Shown one piece after another: positions 32,791 to 40,317 of a stretch of 40,317 nucleotides of DNA. Each line of letters begins with the position of its first letter. Position 1 is the stretch's first letter. Below the pieces are notes generated by a model. The model worked only from the letters and a program-made list of their open reading frames with translations, ran no database searches and was not told where the DNA came from. This stretch comes from CAZHAC01 sp964383855. Its GTDB lineage: Bacteria; Chloroflexota; Dormibacteria; Dormibacterales; Dormibacteraceae. The stretch spans positions 1 to 40,317 of the forward strand of contig CAYLIP010000021.1 in assembly GCA_964383855.1 (NCBI GenBank), given 5' to 3'. The position numbers were made by a program, and so were the translations under genes.

Positions 32791-34529
32791 CCGACACCGA
32801 GGAGGAGCTGCCGCTCAGCCGCCTGGCCAACCAGGTCGCCCCGGCGATCCTCTCTGCCTACGAGGAATACGTGGAGGGCTTCGGCGAGATCACGCGCCGG
32901 GCTCGCGGCCGGTTCGAGAAGCGGCAGTGGCAGCAGGAGCTGGCCGATTCCGCCGAGCGGCTCGACCTCTACACGAGGCGCATCAAAGCCCTCGAGAAGG
33001 AGACGCGCTCGACGCTCGGTCTGCGGGTTGGGGATCGCATGGTCTGGGCTGCGATGAAGGCGGTCTACTCGAGCCTGATCCCGGGGCGCGAGGACGGCGA
33101 GCTGGCCGAGACATGGTTCAACTCGCTGACCCGGCGCATCTTCACCACGGTCGGCGTGGACAGCAATATCGAGTTCGTCGACCCCGACTTCGACGTGATG
33201 CCCGCGGCCACCGGCGCCCGCGCCATCCACAGCTCGTACGTGAATCCGGGCTCGCTCGACGAGCTCGTCTGGCGCCTTCTCTCCGACGCCGGCTTCGAAG
33301 CGCCCTTCGCGGGCCTGGACGCGGACTGCGAGCTGGCGGGCAAGCGGCTGGCGGAGCAGCTGGAGGCCCTTGGCCTCGAGCCGCAGGTCGACGCGGCCGA
33401 GGTCGTGAAGGTGCCCTTCTTCCGCCGCAAGGGCGCCTACCTGATCGGCCGCCTCGTCGCCGGCGAGCGCCGCCTGCCGCTGGCGATCGCGCTGCTGAAC
33501 GGGGAAGAGGGGATCTACATCGACGCCGTGCTGACCGACGAGGACGACATCTCGATCCTCTTCAGCTTCACCCGCTCCCACTTCCATGTCGACCTCGCCC
33601 CGCCGGCCCAGGTCGTCCGCTACCTGAAGCAGGTGCTGCCGAAGAAGCCGGTGGCCGAGCTCTATATCGCGCTCGGCCAGCACAAGCACGGCAAGACCGA
33701 GCTCTACCGCGGCCTGCTCCGGCACCTTCGCCGCAGCGACCAGCGGTTCGACCTCGCCCCGGGCACCCCGGGCATGGTGATGGTCGTCTTCGCCATGCCC
33801 GGCTACGACGTCGTCTTCAAGGTCATCCGCGACCACTTCCCGGCCATCAAGCCGGTGACGCCGGAATCGGTGCGCACCAACTACCGGCTGGTCTTCCGCC
33901 ACGACCGGGCCGGCCGGCTCGTCGAGGCCCAGGAATTCGAGCACCTGGAGTTCGATCGAGAGCGCTTCACGCCCCGCCTGATCGCCGAGTTTGAGCGGGA
34001 CGCCACCCGGGCGGTCGAGGTCCTTGGCGACCGCGTCATCGTCCACCACTCCTACATCGAGCGCCGCGTCACACCGCTCGACGTGCACATGGCGAGCGCC
34101 GACCGGGAGTCCGCGATCGCCGCTGTCGACGACTTCGGCATGGCCGTCAAGGAGCTGGCCGCCAACAACATCTTCCCGGGCGAGCTGCTGCCCAAGAACT
34201 TCGGGCTGACCCGGCACATGCGCGTGGTCTGCTACGACTACGACGAGCTCGGACTGCTGACCGACTTCTCCTTCCGGGAGATGCCGCAGTCGCGGGTCGA
34301 CGAGGACGATTTCGGCGAGGAGGCGTGGTTCGGGGTCGGTCCGCGAGATGTCTTTCCGGCCGAGCTGGCCCGCTTCCTGGCCCTGCCGCCCGGCCTTCGC
34401 CAGGTCCTCGACGAACGGCATGGCGACCTCTACGAGCTTGACTTCTGGAAGGGCGTCCAGGCGCGGGTGCGCAACGGCGAGATCATCGACATCTTTCCCT
34501 ATCCCCAGAACCGGAGGCTGCGCCCGTGA
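32787..34529 (+). CDS. aceK: Isocitrate dehydrogenase kinase/phosphatase family protein (AceK-like)
   Basis: AceK phosphorylates and dephosphorylates isocitrate dehydrogenase to direct carbon into the glyoxylate bypass. The 580 residues match the 578-residue E. coli enzyme along most of its length: the regulatory N-terminal helical domain (about 1-310) with FFRRKGAYLIGRLV and AELYIALGQHKHGKTELYRG, and the kinase fold with the AceK P-loop APGTPGMVMVVF (about 325-336), Lys345 (E. coli Lys336), Lys470-Asn471 and Asp484 in YDYDEL (E. coli Asp475). Two family-key acids differ: E. coli Asp457 (catalytic base position) is Glu466, and E. coli Asp371 (linked to phosphatase activity) is Glu380. Also E. 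coli Glu439 is Asp448. No aceA or aceB is adjacent. GTG at 32787 overlaps the lipoprotein stop. Residue numbers of E. coli AceK are from memory. Confidence 0.9.
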   Translation: MTDTEEELPLSRLANQVAPAILSAYEEYVEGFGEITRRARGRFEKRQWQQELADSAERLDLYTRRIKALEKETRSTLGLRVGDRMVWAAMKAVYSSLIPGREDGELAETWFNSLTRRIFTTVGVDSNIEFVDPDFDVMPAATGARAIHSSYVNPGSLDELVWRLLSDAGFEAPFAGLDADCELAGKRLAEQLEALGLEPQVDAAEVVKVPFFRRKGAYLIGRLVAGERRLPLAIALLNGEEGIYIDAVLTDEDDISILFSFTRSHFHVDLAPPAQVVRYLKQVLPKKPVAELYIALGQHKHGKTELYRGLLRHLRRSDQRFDLAPGTPGMVMVVFAMPGYDVVFKVIRDHFPAIKPVTPESVRTNYRLVFRHDRAGRLVEAQEFEHLEFDRERFTPRLIAEFERDATRAVEVLGDRVIVHHSYIERRVTPLDVHMASADRESAIAAVDDFGMAVKELAANNIFPGELLPKNFGLTRHMRVVCYDYDELGLLTDFSFREMPQSRVDEDDFGEEAWFGVGPRDVFPAELARFLALPPGLRQVLDERHGDLYELDFWKGVQARVRNGEIIDIFPYPQNRRLRP

Positions 34530-34650
34530 GCGAGCGCCGGCCGGTGCCGGCCCGGGCGCGGTGCGCTATCGCAGCCTGATTTGCCGCCCCAACCGCCGTT
34601 TCTGCACACTAAACAGCACGAAACCTGACAGCCGGATTGGTCGGCCCTGC

Positions 34651-35871
34651 TTGCGCATCGCCCTCCTCGCGTACAGAGGCAACCGCCACTCCGGAGGCCA
34701 GGGCGTCTACGTCCGGCAGCTGAGCCGCGCGCTCGCGCGGCTCGGCCATGAGGTCGAGGTGCTGGCCGGGCCGCCCTACCCCGACCTCGACCCCGCCCTC
34801 CCACTCACCCGCCTGGAGAGCCTGGACCTCTACCGGCCCGAGCAGCCCTTCCGGCGCGCGCGGCCGATCCGCGACGCGGTCGACGGCCTGGAATTCGGGA
34901 TCATGTGCTCGGGCGGCTTCCCGGAGCCGCTCACCTTCAGCCTCCGCGCCTGGCGGCACCTGGCCGGCCGCCTTGACGCGTTCGACGTCGTCCACGACAA
35001 CCAGGGCCTGGGCTACGGCCTGATCGGCCTCGCCCGCGCAGGCCTGCCGGTGCTGGCGACCATCCACCACCCGATCGCGGTCGATCGGCGCCTGGAGCTG
35101 GCATCGGCCGGCTTCGGCCGGCGCTTCGCGCTCCGCCGCTGGTACGGCTTCGTGCGCATGCAGGAGCGGGTGGCGCGCCGCCTGCGCCGGATCATCACCG
35201 TCTCGGAGAACGCGCGCGACGACATCGCGTCCGAGATGGGCGTGGCGCGCGAGCGGATCGCGGTCGTCCCCAACGGGGTCGACTCCGACGCCTTCCGGCC
35301 GCTGCCGGAACGGCCCCGGGTGCCCGGCCGGCTGCTCACGACGGCAAGCTCGGATGTGCCGCTCAAAGGCCTGGTGCCGCTGCTCGAGGCGGTAGCTCGC
35401 GTGCGCGCCCGCCGCCCCGTGGAGCTGGTCGTCGTGGGCCGGGCCCGCCGCAACGGGACGGTGGCCGCCGCGCTCGACCGCTTTCAACTCAACGAGGCCG
35501 TCCGCTTCGTGAGCGGGATCGACGAGTCGGAGCTGGTGGCGCTTTACGGCGAGGCCGAGCTGGCCGTGGTGCCCTCCCTGTACGAGGGCTTCTCCCTGCC
35601 CGCGGTCGAGGCGATGGCCTGCGCCGTGCCCCTGGTCGCGACCAGCGCCGGCGCCCTGCCCGAGGTGGTCGGTCGCGACGGCGAGGCCGGACTCCTGGTG
35701 CCGCCCGGCGATCCGCCGGCGATGGCCGAGGCCATCGACCGGGCCCTCGACGATGCCTCCCTCCGCCGGCGGATGGGGGAGGCGGGACGGGCCCGTGCCG
35801 TCGCCTGCTTCAGCTGGCGGCGGGCCGCCGAGCGCACGGTCGAGCAGTACCGGGAAGCGATGGCTTGCTGA
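34651..35871 (+). CDS. Glycosyltransferase, GT4 family
   Basis: 406 residues, GT-B fold. N-terminal domain begins LRIALLAYRGNRHSGGQGVYVRQLSRAL, with the GGQGVYVRQL loop typical of GT4 enzymes; the C-terminal nucleotide-sugar domain has RIAVVPNGVD, and the retaining EX7E motif Glu312-Glu320 in SLYEGFSLPAVEAMA. It should transfer a sugar from a nucleotide donor, but neither donor nor acceptor can be told. TTG at 34651 gives the normal LRIALLAYRG start; the frame that opens at 34348 lies inside aceK. No clear Shine-Dalgarno. First gene of a compact GT, methyltransferase, alpha-toroid protein set. The 121-base gap before it holds a weak TTGCCG/TAAACA pair and nothing else clear. Confidence 0.88.
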   Translation: MRIALLAYRGNRHSGGQGVYVRQLSRALARLGHEVEVLAGPPYPDLDPALPLTRLESLDLYRPEQPFRRARPIRDAVDGLEFGIMCSGGFPEPLTFSLRAWRHLAGRLDAFDVVHDNQGLGYGLIGLARAGLPVLATIHHPIAVDRRLELASAGFGRRFALRRWYGFVRMQERVARRLRRIITVSENARDDIASEMGVARERIAVVPNGVDSDAFRPLPERPRVPGRLLTTASSDVPLKGLVPLLEAVARVRARRPVELVVVGRARRNGTVAAALDRFQLNEAVRFVSGIDESELVALYGEAELAVVPSLYEGFSLPAVEAMACAVPLVATSAGALPEVVGRDGEAGLLVPPGDPPAMAEAIDRALDDASLRRRMGEAGRARAVACFSWRRAAERTVEQYREAMAC

Positions 35872-36572
35872 CGGTCGACTACGACCGCCTGGGCGTCCAG
35901 GCCGGGGACCGGCTGCTCGACCTCGGCTGCGGCACCGGCCGCCACGCACTGGAGGCGCAGCGGCGGGGCGCCCGGGTGGTGGCGCTCGACCTCGGGCGCG
36001 ACGACCTGCTCCAGGCCCGCGACTGGATGGCGGCGCTCGCCGCCGAGCCAGGTGCCTCGAGTGCGGGTGAGGCCGTCCAGGGCGACGCCCTCCGGCTGCC
36101 CTTTGCCGAGGGCACCTTCGACCGGGTGATCGTCTCCGAGGTCCTCGAGCACATTCCCGACGACGCCGCCGCCATCCGGGAGATCCACCGGGTGCTGCGG
36201 CCGGGAGGCACCCTGGCCGCCAGCGTGCCCCGCTGGTTCCCCGAGCGCGTCTGCTGGTGGCTCTCGGACGAGTACCACAGCAACCCCGGCGGGCACGTCC
36301 GCATCTACCGCGCCTCCACGCTCCGGTCCAGGCTGGAGGCGCAGGGCTTCCGCATCCTGGGCGAGGAGCACGCCCACGCGCTGCACGCGCCCTACTGGTG
36401 GCTCAAGTGCGCGGTCGGCGTCCGCCGCGACGATCATCCCCTGGCGCGCCTCTACCACCGGGCGCTGGTCTGGGACATCACGCGGCGGCCGGCGCTCACC
36501 CGGGCGGCCGAGCGCGCCCTCAACCCGCTGCTCGGCAAGAGCTTCGTCGTCTACGGTGCCCATGCCGCCTGA
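35865..36572 (+). CDS. Class I SAM-dependent methyltransferase
   Basis: 235 residues. SAM motif I LLDLGCGTGRHALEA (about 17-31), motif II VVALDLG, motif III AVQGDALRLPFAEGTFDRVIVSEVLEHI and the post-III RVLRPGGTLAASVPRWFPER are those of the UbiE/Methyltransf_11 group. The C-terminal part (PYWWLKCAVGVRRDDHPLARLYHR) would form the substrate lid. TTG at 35865 overlaps the glycosyltransferase gene by 7 bases. Probably methylates a sugar or lipid product made with its neighbour; the substrate is unknown. Confidence 0.87.
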   Translation: MLTVDYDRLGVQAGDRLLDLGCGTGRHALEAQRRGARVVALDLGRDDLLQARDWMAALAAEPGASSAGEAVQGDALRLPFAEGTFDRVIVSEVLEHIPDDAAAIREIHRVLRPGGTLAASVPRWFPERVCWWLSDEYHSNPGGHVRIYRASTLRSRLEAQGFRILGEEHAHALHAPYWWLKCAVGVRRDDHPLARLYHRALVWDITRRPALTRAAERALNPLLGKSFVVYGAHAA

Positions 36573-37590
36573 TCCCGGCTTCGACCTGCTGGCCACCGGG
36601 CGGGCGATCGCCCGCGTGATGGAGCCGAGCGGGCGCATCCCCTACGAGCCGGGCGGCCCCTCGGACCCCTGGGACCACGTCGAGGCGGCGATGGCGCTCG
36701 ATGCCGCCGGCCTTGCCGCGGAGGCCGAGCGGGCGTACCTCTGGCTGGCGTCGACACAGCGGCCCGACGGCTCCTGGCCGGCATCGGTCCGCGGGGGCCA
36801 GATCGTGGACGCAACCGCCGACGCCAACTTCGCCGCCTACGTGGCGACCGGCCTCCATCACCATCACCTGGCGACCGGGGATGTGACCCTCCTGGAGGAG
36901 ATGTGGTCCTGCCTGGAGCGGGCGGTGGAGTTTGCGCTCGGGCTCCAGGCGGCCGGCGGCGAGATCAGGTGGGCGCGCGATCCAGATGGACGGCCCTGGC
37001 CCGGCGCGCTCCTCACCGGCTCCTCATGCATCCACCTGAGCCTGCGCTGCGCGCTCGAGGTGGCCGGGCGCCTGGGCTACCGGCGCCCGGGCTGGGGGCG
37101 CGCGCAGCAGCGCCTCGGCGAGGCCATCCGCGAGCGGCCCCAGTCGTTCGAGGACAAGTCGCGCTGGGCCATGGACTGGTACTACCCGGTGCTGGGAGGC
37201 GCCATCACCGGCGAGGCCGCCCGCCGGCGGCTTCTCGACCGCTGGGACGAATTCGTGGTCGTCGGCCTGGGCTGCCGGTGCGTCAGCGACCGGCCGTGGG
37301 TGACCGCCGCCGAGACGGCGGAGCTGGTGATCGCGCTGGACGCGGCCGGCCTGCGAGCCGAGGCGGTGGAGCTGTTCGGCTGGGTGCAGCGGCTGCGCGA
37401 TCCGAGCGGCGCTTACTGGACCGGCATCACGTTCCCTGAATCCGAACTCTGGCCCGCCGAGCGGCCGACCTGGACGTCGGGCGCGATCGTGCTCGCCGCC
37501 GACGTCCTCTTCGGTGAGGGGGCCAGCTCGGCTCTCTTCAGGACGCTGGCGGCCGGCTTCGGCGAGAGCGACCTCGAGCCGGTCGCCTGA
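36562..37590 (+). CDS. Alpha-toroid (prenyltransferase / squalene-cyclase-like) protein
   Basis: 342 residues, all-helical, built of repeated helix pairs. YLWLASTQRPDGSWPASVR and VQRLRDPSGAYWTGITFPESELWPAERPTWTSGAIVLAADVL resemble the QW-like repeats of terpene-cyclase/prenyltransferase alpha-toroids, and SDPWDHVEAAMALDAAGL resembles its first helix pair. No DxDD protonation motif or Zn site of a real cyclase or prenyltransferase is seen, so activity is uncertain; a glycan-binding or (alpha/alpha)6 hydrolase-like role is also possible. It follows the methyltransferase with an 11-base overlap (ATG at 36562; GTG at 36556 is an alternative). Its last 53 bases overlap a convergent methyltransferase gene. 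Confidence 0.75.
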   Translation: MPPDPGFDLLATGRAIARVMEPSGRIPYEPGGPSDPWDHVEAAMALDAAGLAAEAERAYLWLASTQRPDGSWPASVRGGQIVDATADANFAAYVATGLHHHHLATGDVTLLEEMWSCLERAVEFALGLQAAGGEIRWARDPDGRPWPGALLTGSSCIHLSLRCALEVAGRLGYRRPGWGRAQQRLGEAIRERPQSFEDKSRWAMDWYYPVLGGAITGEAARRRLLDRWDEFVVVGLGCRCVSDRPWVTAAETAELVIALDAAGLRAEAVELFGWVQRLRDPSGAYWTGITFPESELWPAERPTWTSGAIVLAADVLFGEGASSALFRTLAAGFGESDLEPVA

Positions 37591-38197
37591 GCACCCGGAG
37601 CGAGCCCTCGGCGGAGCTCTCGACGAAGCCGTCCGCCAGCGCGCGCTGATAGACGGCGAAGGGCGGGCGCCCGCCCGCGGCAGGGTCCGGAAAGACGTCA
37701 TGGATGGCGAGCAGGCCGCCCGGCGCCACGTGGCCGGCCCAGCCCGCGTAGTCGGCGGCCGCCGCCTCCGGGCTGTGACCCCCGTCGATGAAGACGAGGC
37801 CGAGGGGCGTCGCCCAGTGCCTGGCCACCACCGAGGAGGCGGCCACCATCGGCACCACCCAGTGGAGAAGGCCGGCCCGCTCCAGCGTCCGCCGGAAGGT
37901 CGGGAGGGTGTCGACGCGGCCATCCGGATCGGTGAGCCGGCGATCGTGATAGGCCTCGCCGGGCTGGTGCTCCTCGGAGCCGCGATGGTGGTCGATGCTG
38001 AAGAGCACGCTGCCGGCCTCGCGCGCCGCGCTGCCCAGGTAGATCGCCGACACGCCGCAGTAGGAGCCGATCTCGAGCAGGGGGCCGGTGGCGGTGGCGG
38101 CCAGGGCCGCGCGGTAGAGCGCCAGGCCCTCCGCCTCGGGCATGAAGCCCGGAGTTTCAGCCGCCAGGCCGCGAAGCCGCCGGTGCACCCCTGGCAA
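37538..38197 (-). CDS. Class I SAM-dependent methyltransferase (Methyltransf_24-like)
   Basis: 219 residues. GPLLEIGSYCGVSAIYLGSAA (SAM motif I), VLFSIDHHRGSEEHQPGEAYHD, PLGLVFIDGGHSPEAAAADYAGWAGHVAPGGLLAIHDVFPD (the IDGxHxYxxVxxD pattern) are typical of Methyltransf_24 O-methyltransferases. IDGGHSPE and AIHD hold the catalytic or metal-binding acids. The gene converges with the alpha-toroid gene and overlaps it by 53 bases. Start is TTG at 38197 (GTG at 38188 is an alternative); no good Shine-Dalgarno. Likely acts on the same product as the neighbouring GT and methyltransferase. Confidence 0.83.
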   Translation of the reverse strand: MPGVHRRLRGLAAETPGFMPEAEGLALYRAALAATATGPLLEIGSYCGVSAIYLGSAAREAGSVLFSIDHHRGSEEHQPGEAYHDRRLTDPDGRVDTLPTFRRTLERAGLLHWVVPMVAASSVVARHWATPLGLVFIDGGHSPEAAAADYAGWAGHVAPGGLLAIHDVFPDPAAGGRPPFAVYQRALADGFVESSAEGSLRVLRRPARGRSRRSRPPAS

Positions 38198-38287
38198 GTT
38201 AGCTGACCCCGGCGGACGGCGAGGCGCTACCGCTGCCGGAGCACCGCCTGGCAGTCACATAAGCTGCTTCAAAATAGAAGAACATTG

Positions 38288-38304
38288 GATAGCGTTGCTA
38301 TCAT
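38288..38304. promoter_or_regulatory. AT-rich promoter with overlapping palindrome
   Basis: A perfect inverted repeat GATAGCGTTGCTATC (38288-38302) overlaps an extended -10, TGCTATCAT (38296-38304), read on the plus strand 8 bases before the ATG of the 50-residue membrane protein. The stretch from about 38260 to 38312 is clearly AT-rich in a 70% GC neighbourhood. The palindrome is a candidate operator. It also lies upstream of the minus-strand methyltransferase. Confidence 0.6.
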
Positions 38305-38311
38305 ATAAAGC

Positions 38312-38464
38312 ATGCGGAATGACCGCAGGCCGCTCAACCGTCCGCGCTTGCGTGGGTCGCGCGGCGACACCTCGACGCGAATCGCGATCGGCCTCGCCCT
38401 GGCCGTCGTGGTGCTGACCGCGGCCTACATCGCGTACCTGATCGCGCACGGTGGAGTGCCGTGA
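38312..38464 (+). CDS. 50-residue single-pass membrane protein
   Basis: A short gene missed by length-filtered ORF lists. The predicted protein has an Arg-rich cytoplasmic N-terminus (MRNDRRPLNRPRLRGSRGD) and one membrane helix at about residues 24-44 (IAIGLALAVVVLTAAYIAYLI), ending in a short outside tail AHGGVP. The positive-inside rule puts the N-terminus in the cytoplasm. The ATG follows an extended -10 by 8 bases and has no Shine-Dalgarno, so it would be translated from a leaderless message. The stop is 6 bases before the end of the convergent mutM gene. I do not recognise a family; it could be a membrane-stress peptide, a regulator of a membrane complex or a toxin-like peptide, none of which is shown. 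Confidence 0.65.
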   Translation: MRNDRRPLNRPRLRGSRGDTSTRIAIGLALAVVVLTAAYIAYLIAHGGVP

Positions 38465-38470
38465 GCGGGC

Positions 38471-39298
38471 TCAGTGCTGGCAGCCGCGGCAGAAGTTCAG
38501 GGGCTCCCGGTTGGAGCCCAGCTGGCTGATGCGGTGGCCGCAGCGGGGACAGTCCCGGCCGCCCTTGCCATGCACCTTCATGAATCCGCGGTCCTGGCGC
38601 GACTCGTCGTAGTCGGGGTTGGCGAGAATCGCGTCCACGGCCCGGCCGAGCACGGCCGGAATCGCGGCAAAGAGCCGCTCCTCGTCCTCCGGGGTCAAAG
38701 AGGCGCGCCGGCGCAGCGGCAGCAGGCCGGCCTCGAACAGGATCTCGTCTGAGTAGGCGTTCCCGATGCCGGCCACGAAGGCCTGGTTGCGGAGCAGGTC
38801 CTTCAGTTCGTCGCGGAGGCGCCGCAGGCGTTTGCGAAATGCGTCCAGGCCCGCGTCCACCACCTCGTCCACCTCCGGACCCAGCTCCCGCCAGGCCGGC
38901 ACGTCCGCATCCGGGTCGGCCGTCCAGTAGATCCGGCCCATGTCGCGCAGGTCGAGGTAGCGAAGCTCGCGGCCGCCCTCCAGCCGGAGCGTGAAAACCA
39001 GCCGCGCCGTCCGCTTCTCGCCGTCCGCTGCGAGCTGGAACCGCCCGCCGAGCATGGGGTTGACGACCAGCGACCGCCGCTCGCCGCCCCGGACGAGCTC
39101 GAGGTCGAAGCACAGGTGCTTGCCTCGCCGCCAGGTCCGGACGATGCGGCGGAAGGGCACCTCCGACTCGAAGTTGTCGACCGGATAGCGCAGCAGGTGA
39201 GCCTTGGCGGCCTCGACCTGGCAGCCGGTGACAATGGAATCCTGCAGCTGCGGTCCGAGCACCCGGCGCAGCGCTTCCAATTCGGGCAGTTCAGGCAT
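38471..39298 (-). CDS. mutM: Formamidopyrimidine-DNA glycosylase family protein (Fpg/MutM/Nei)
   Basis: Base-excision repair glycosylase and AP lyase of the Fpg/Nei family. 275 residues. The N-terminus MPELPELEALRRVL gives the catalytic Pro2 and Glu3; Lys60 in WRRGKHLCFDL; the helix-two-turn-helix NQAFVAGIGNAYSDEILFEAG has the DNA-binding Asn; a C-terminal zinc finger uses Cys250, Cys253, Cys270 and Cys273 (spacing C-x2-C-x16-C-x2-C). The RFQ/Leu-type 8-oxoG selectivity loop is not obvious, so Fpg versus Nei-like specificity is open. The N-terminus is preceded by CAAACT ending 10 bases before the ATG and no Shine-Dalgarno, suggesting a leaderless message. The longer frame into clpB is a shadow. 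Confidence 0.92.
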   Translation of the reverse strand: MPELPELEALRRVLGPQLQDSIVTGCQVEAAKAHLLRYPVDNFESEVPFRRIVRTWRRGKHLCFDLELVRGGERRSLVVNPMLGGRFQLAADGEKRTARLVFTLRLEGGRELRYLDLRDMGRIYWTADPDADVPAWRELGPEVDEVVDAGLDAFRKRLRRLRDELKDLLRNQAFVAGIGNAYSDEILFEAGLLPLRRRASLTPEDEERLFAAIPAVLGRAVDAILANPDYDESRQDRGFMKVHGKGGRDCPRCGHRISQLGSNREPLNFCRGCQH

Positions 39299-39346
39299 CC
39301 CAGCGCCAGTTTGCCGGTTTTGAAGCCCGGGTAAACAAACGTCCAT

Positions 39347-40317
<971 letters not shown>

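Noticed and set aside
34560..34650. Strong promoter before the glycosyltransferase
   Set aside because: TTGCCG and TAAACA or CACACT hexamers are present but spacing and match are too weak to list as a feature.
39299..39346. CIRCE or HAIR heat-shock operator in the mutM-clpB gap
   Set aside because: The 48-base gap has no TTAGCACTC or CTTGAGT inverted repeat.

Overview
The window is about 40 kb of high-GC bacterial chromosome. It has densely packed, often overlapping genes, frequent GTG and TTG starts, one tRNA, and no insertion sequence, phage gene or CRISPR array. The gene content mixes actinobacterial-looking orders (argCJBD-RGH, hisD-B-H-F-I, a short beta-carbonic anhydrase) with the short HisG plus HisZ arrangement and a GC-rich soil-type style. 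A Chloroflexota/Dormibacterota-like or deep Terrabacteria lineage is my best inference, but nothing here fixes the phylum.

Layout. (1) 1-6.4 kb, plus strand: the end of an FAD-dependent oxidoreductase, metK, a GDP-mannose module (ManC-type nucleotidyltransferase, phosphomannomutase/phosphoglucomutase, stand-alone mannose-6-phosphate isomerase-type cupin), an integral membrane protein, phosphoglycerate mutase and a small conserved-looking protein. (2) 6.4-12.3 kb, minus strand: a DinB-like protein, then a complete branched-chain amino-acid ABC transporter, read as livK, livH, livM, livG, livF, with a strong hairpin between livK and livH. (3) 12.4-19.3 kb, plus strand: a TPR protein with an acidic tail, then hisZ-hisG-hisD-hisB-hisH-hisF-(NTF2-like)-hisI; hisA, hisC and hisE are absent from the cluster. 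(4) 19.3-26.7 kb, plus strand: argC-argJ-argB-argD-argR-argG-argH preceded by two tandem ARG-box-like palindromes; argF is absent. (5) 26.7-30.6 kb, plus strand: greA, lysS, serS and a small beta-carbonic anhydrase. (6) 30.6-34.5 kb: a membrane-anchored extracytoplasmic protein (minus strand), tRNA-Ser(UGA), a lipoprotein, and an AceK-family isocitrate dehydrogenase kinase/phosphatase. (7) 34.6-38.2 kb: glycosyltransferase, methyltransferase, alpha-toroid (prenyltransferase-like) protein and a convergent second methyltransferase. (8) 38.3-40.3 kb: a 50-residue membrane protein, a Fpg/MutM-type DNA glycosylase (minus strand) and the 5' part of clpB.

Most genes belong to amino-acid biosynthesis (His, Arg), amino-acid uptake (Liv) and translation (LysS, SerS, tRNA-Ser). 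The most unusual items are the AceK homologue, which carries Glu where E. coli AceK has two key Asp residues; a 42-bp-period repeat family found at two intergenic loci 12 kb apart; and the AT-rich, palindrome-containing promoter of the 50-residue membrane protein. Several genes lack a Shine-Dalgarno sequence and have a TANNNT-like hexamer about 10 bases before the start codon, which suggests leaderless transcription. No gene-free stretch exceeds 300 bases; the longest is the 265-base divergent region 12247-12511.
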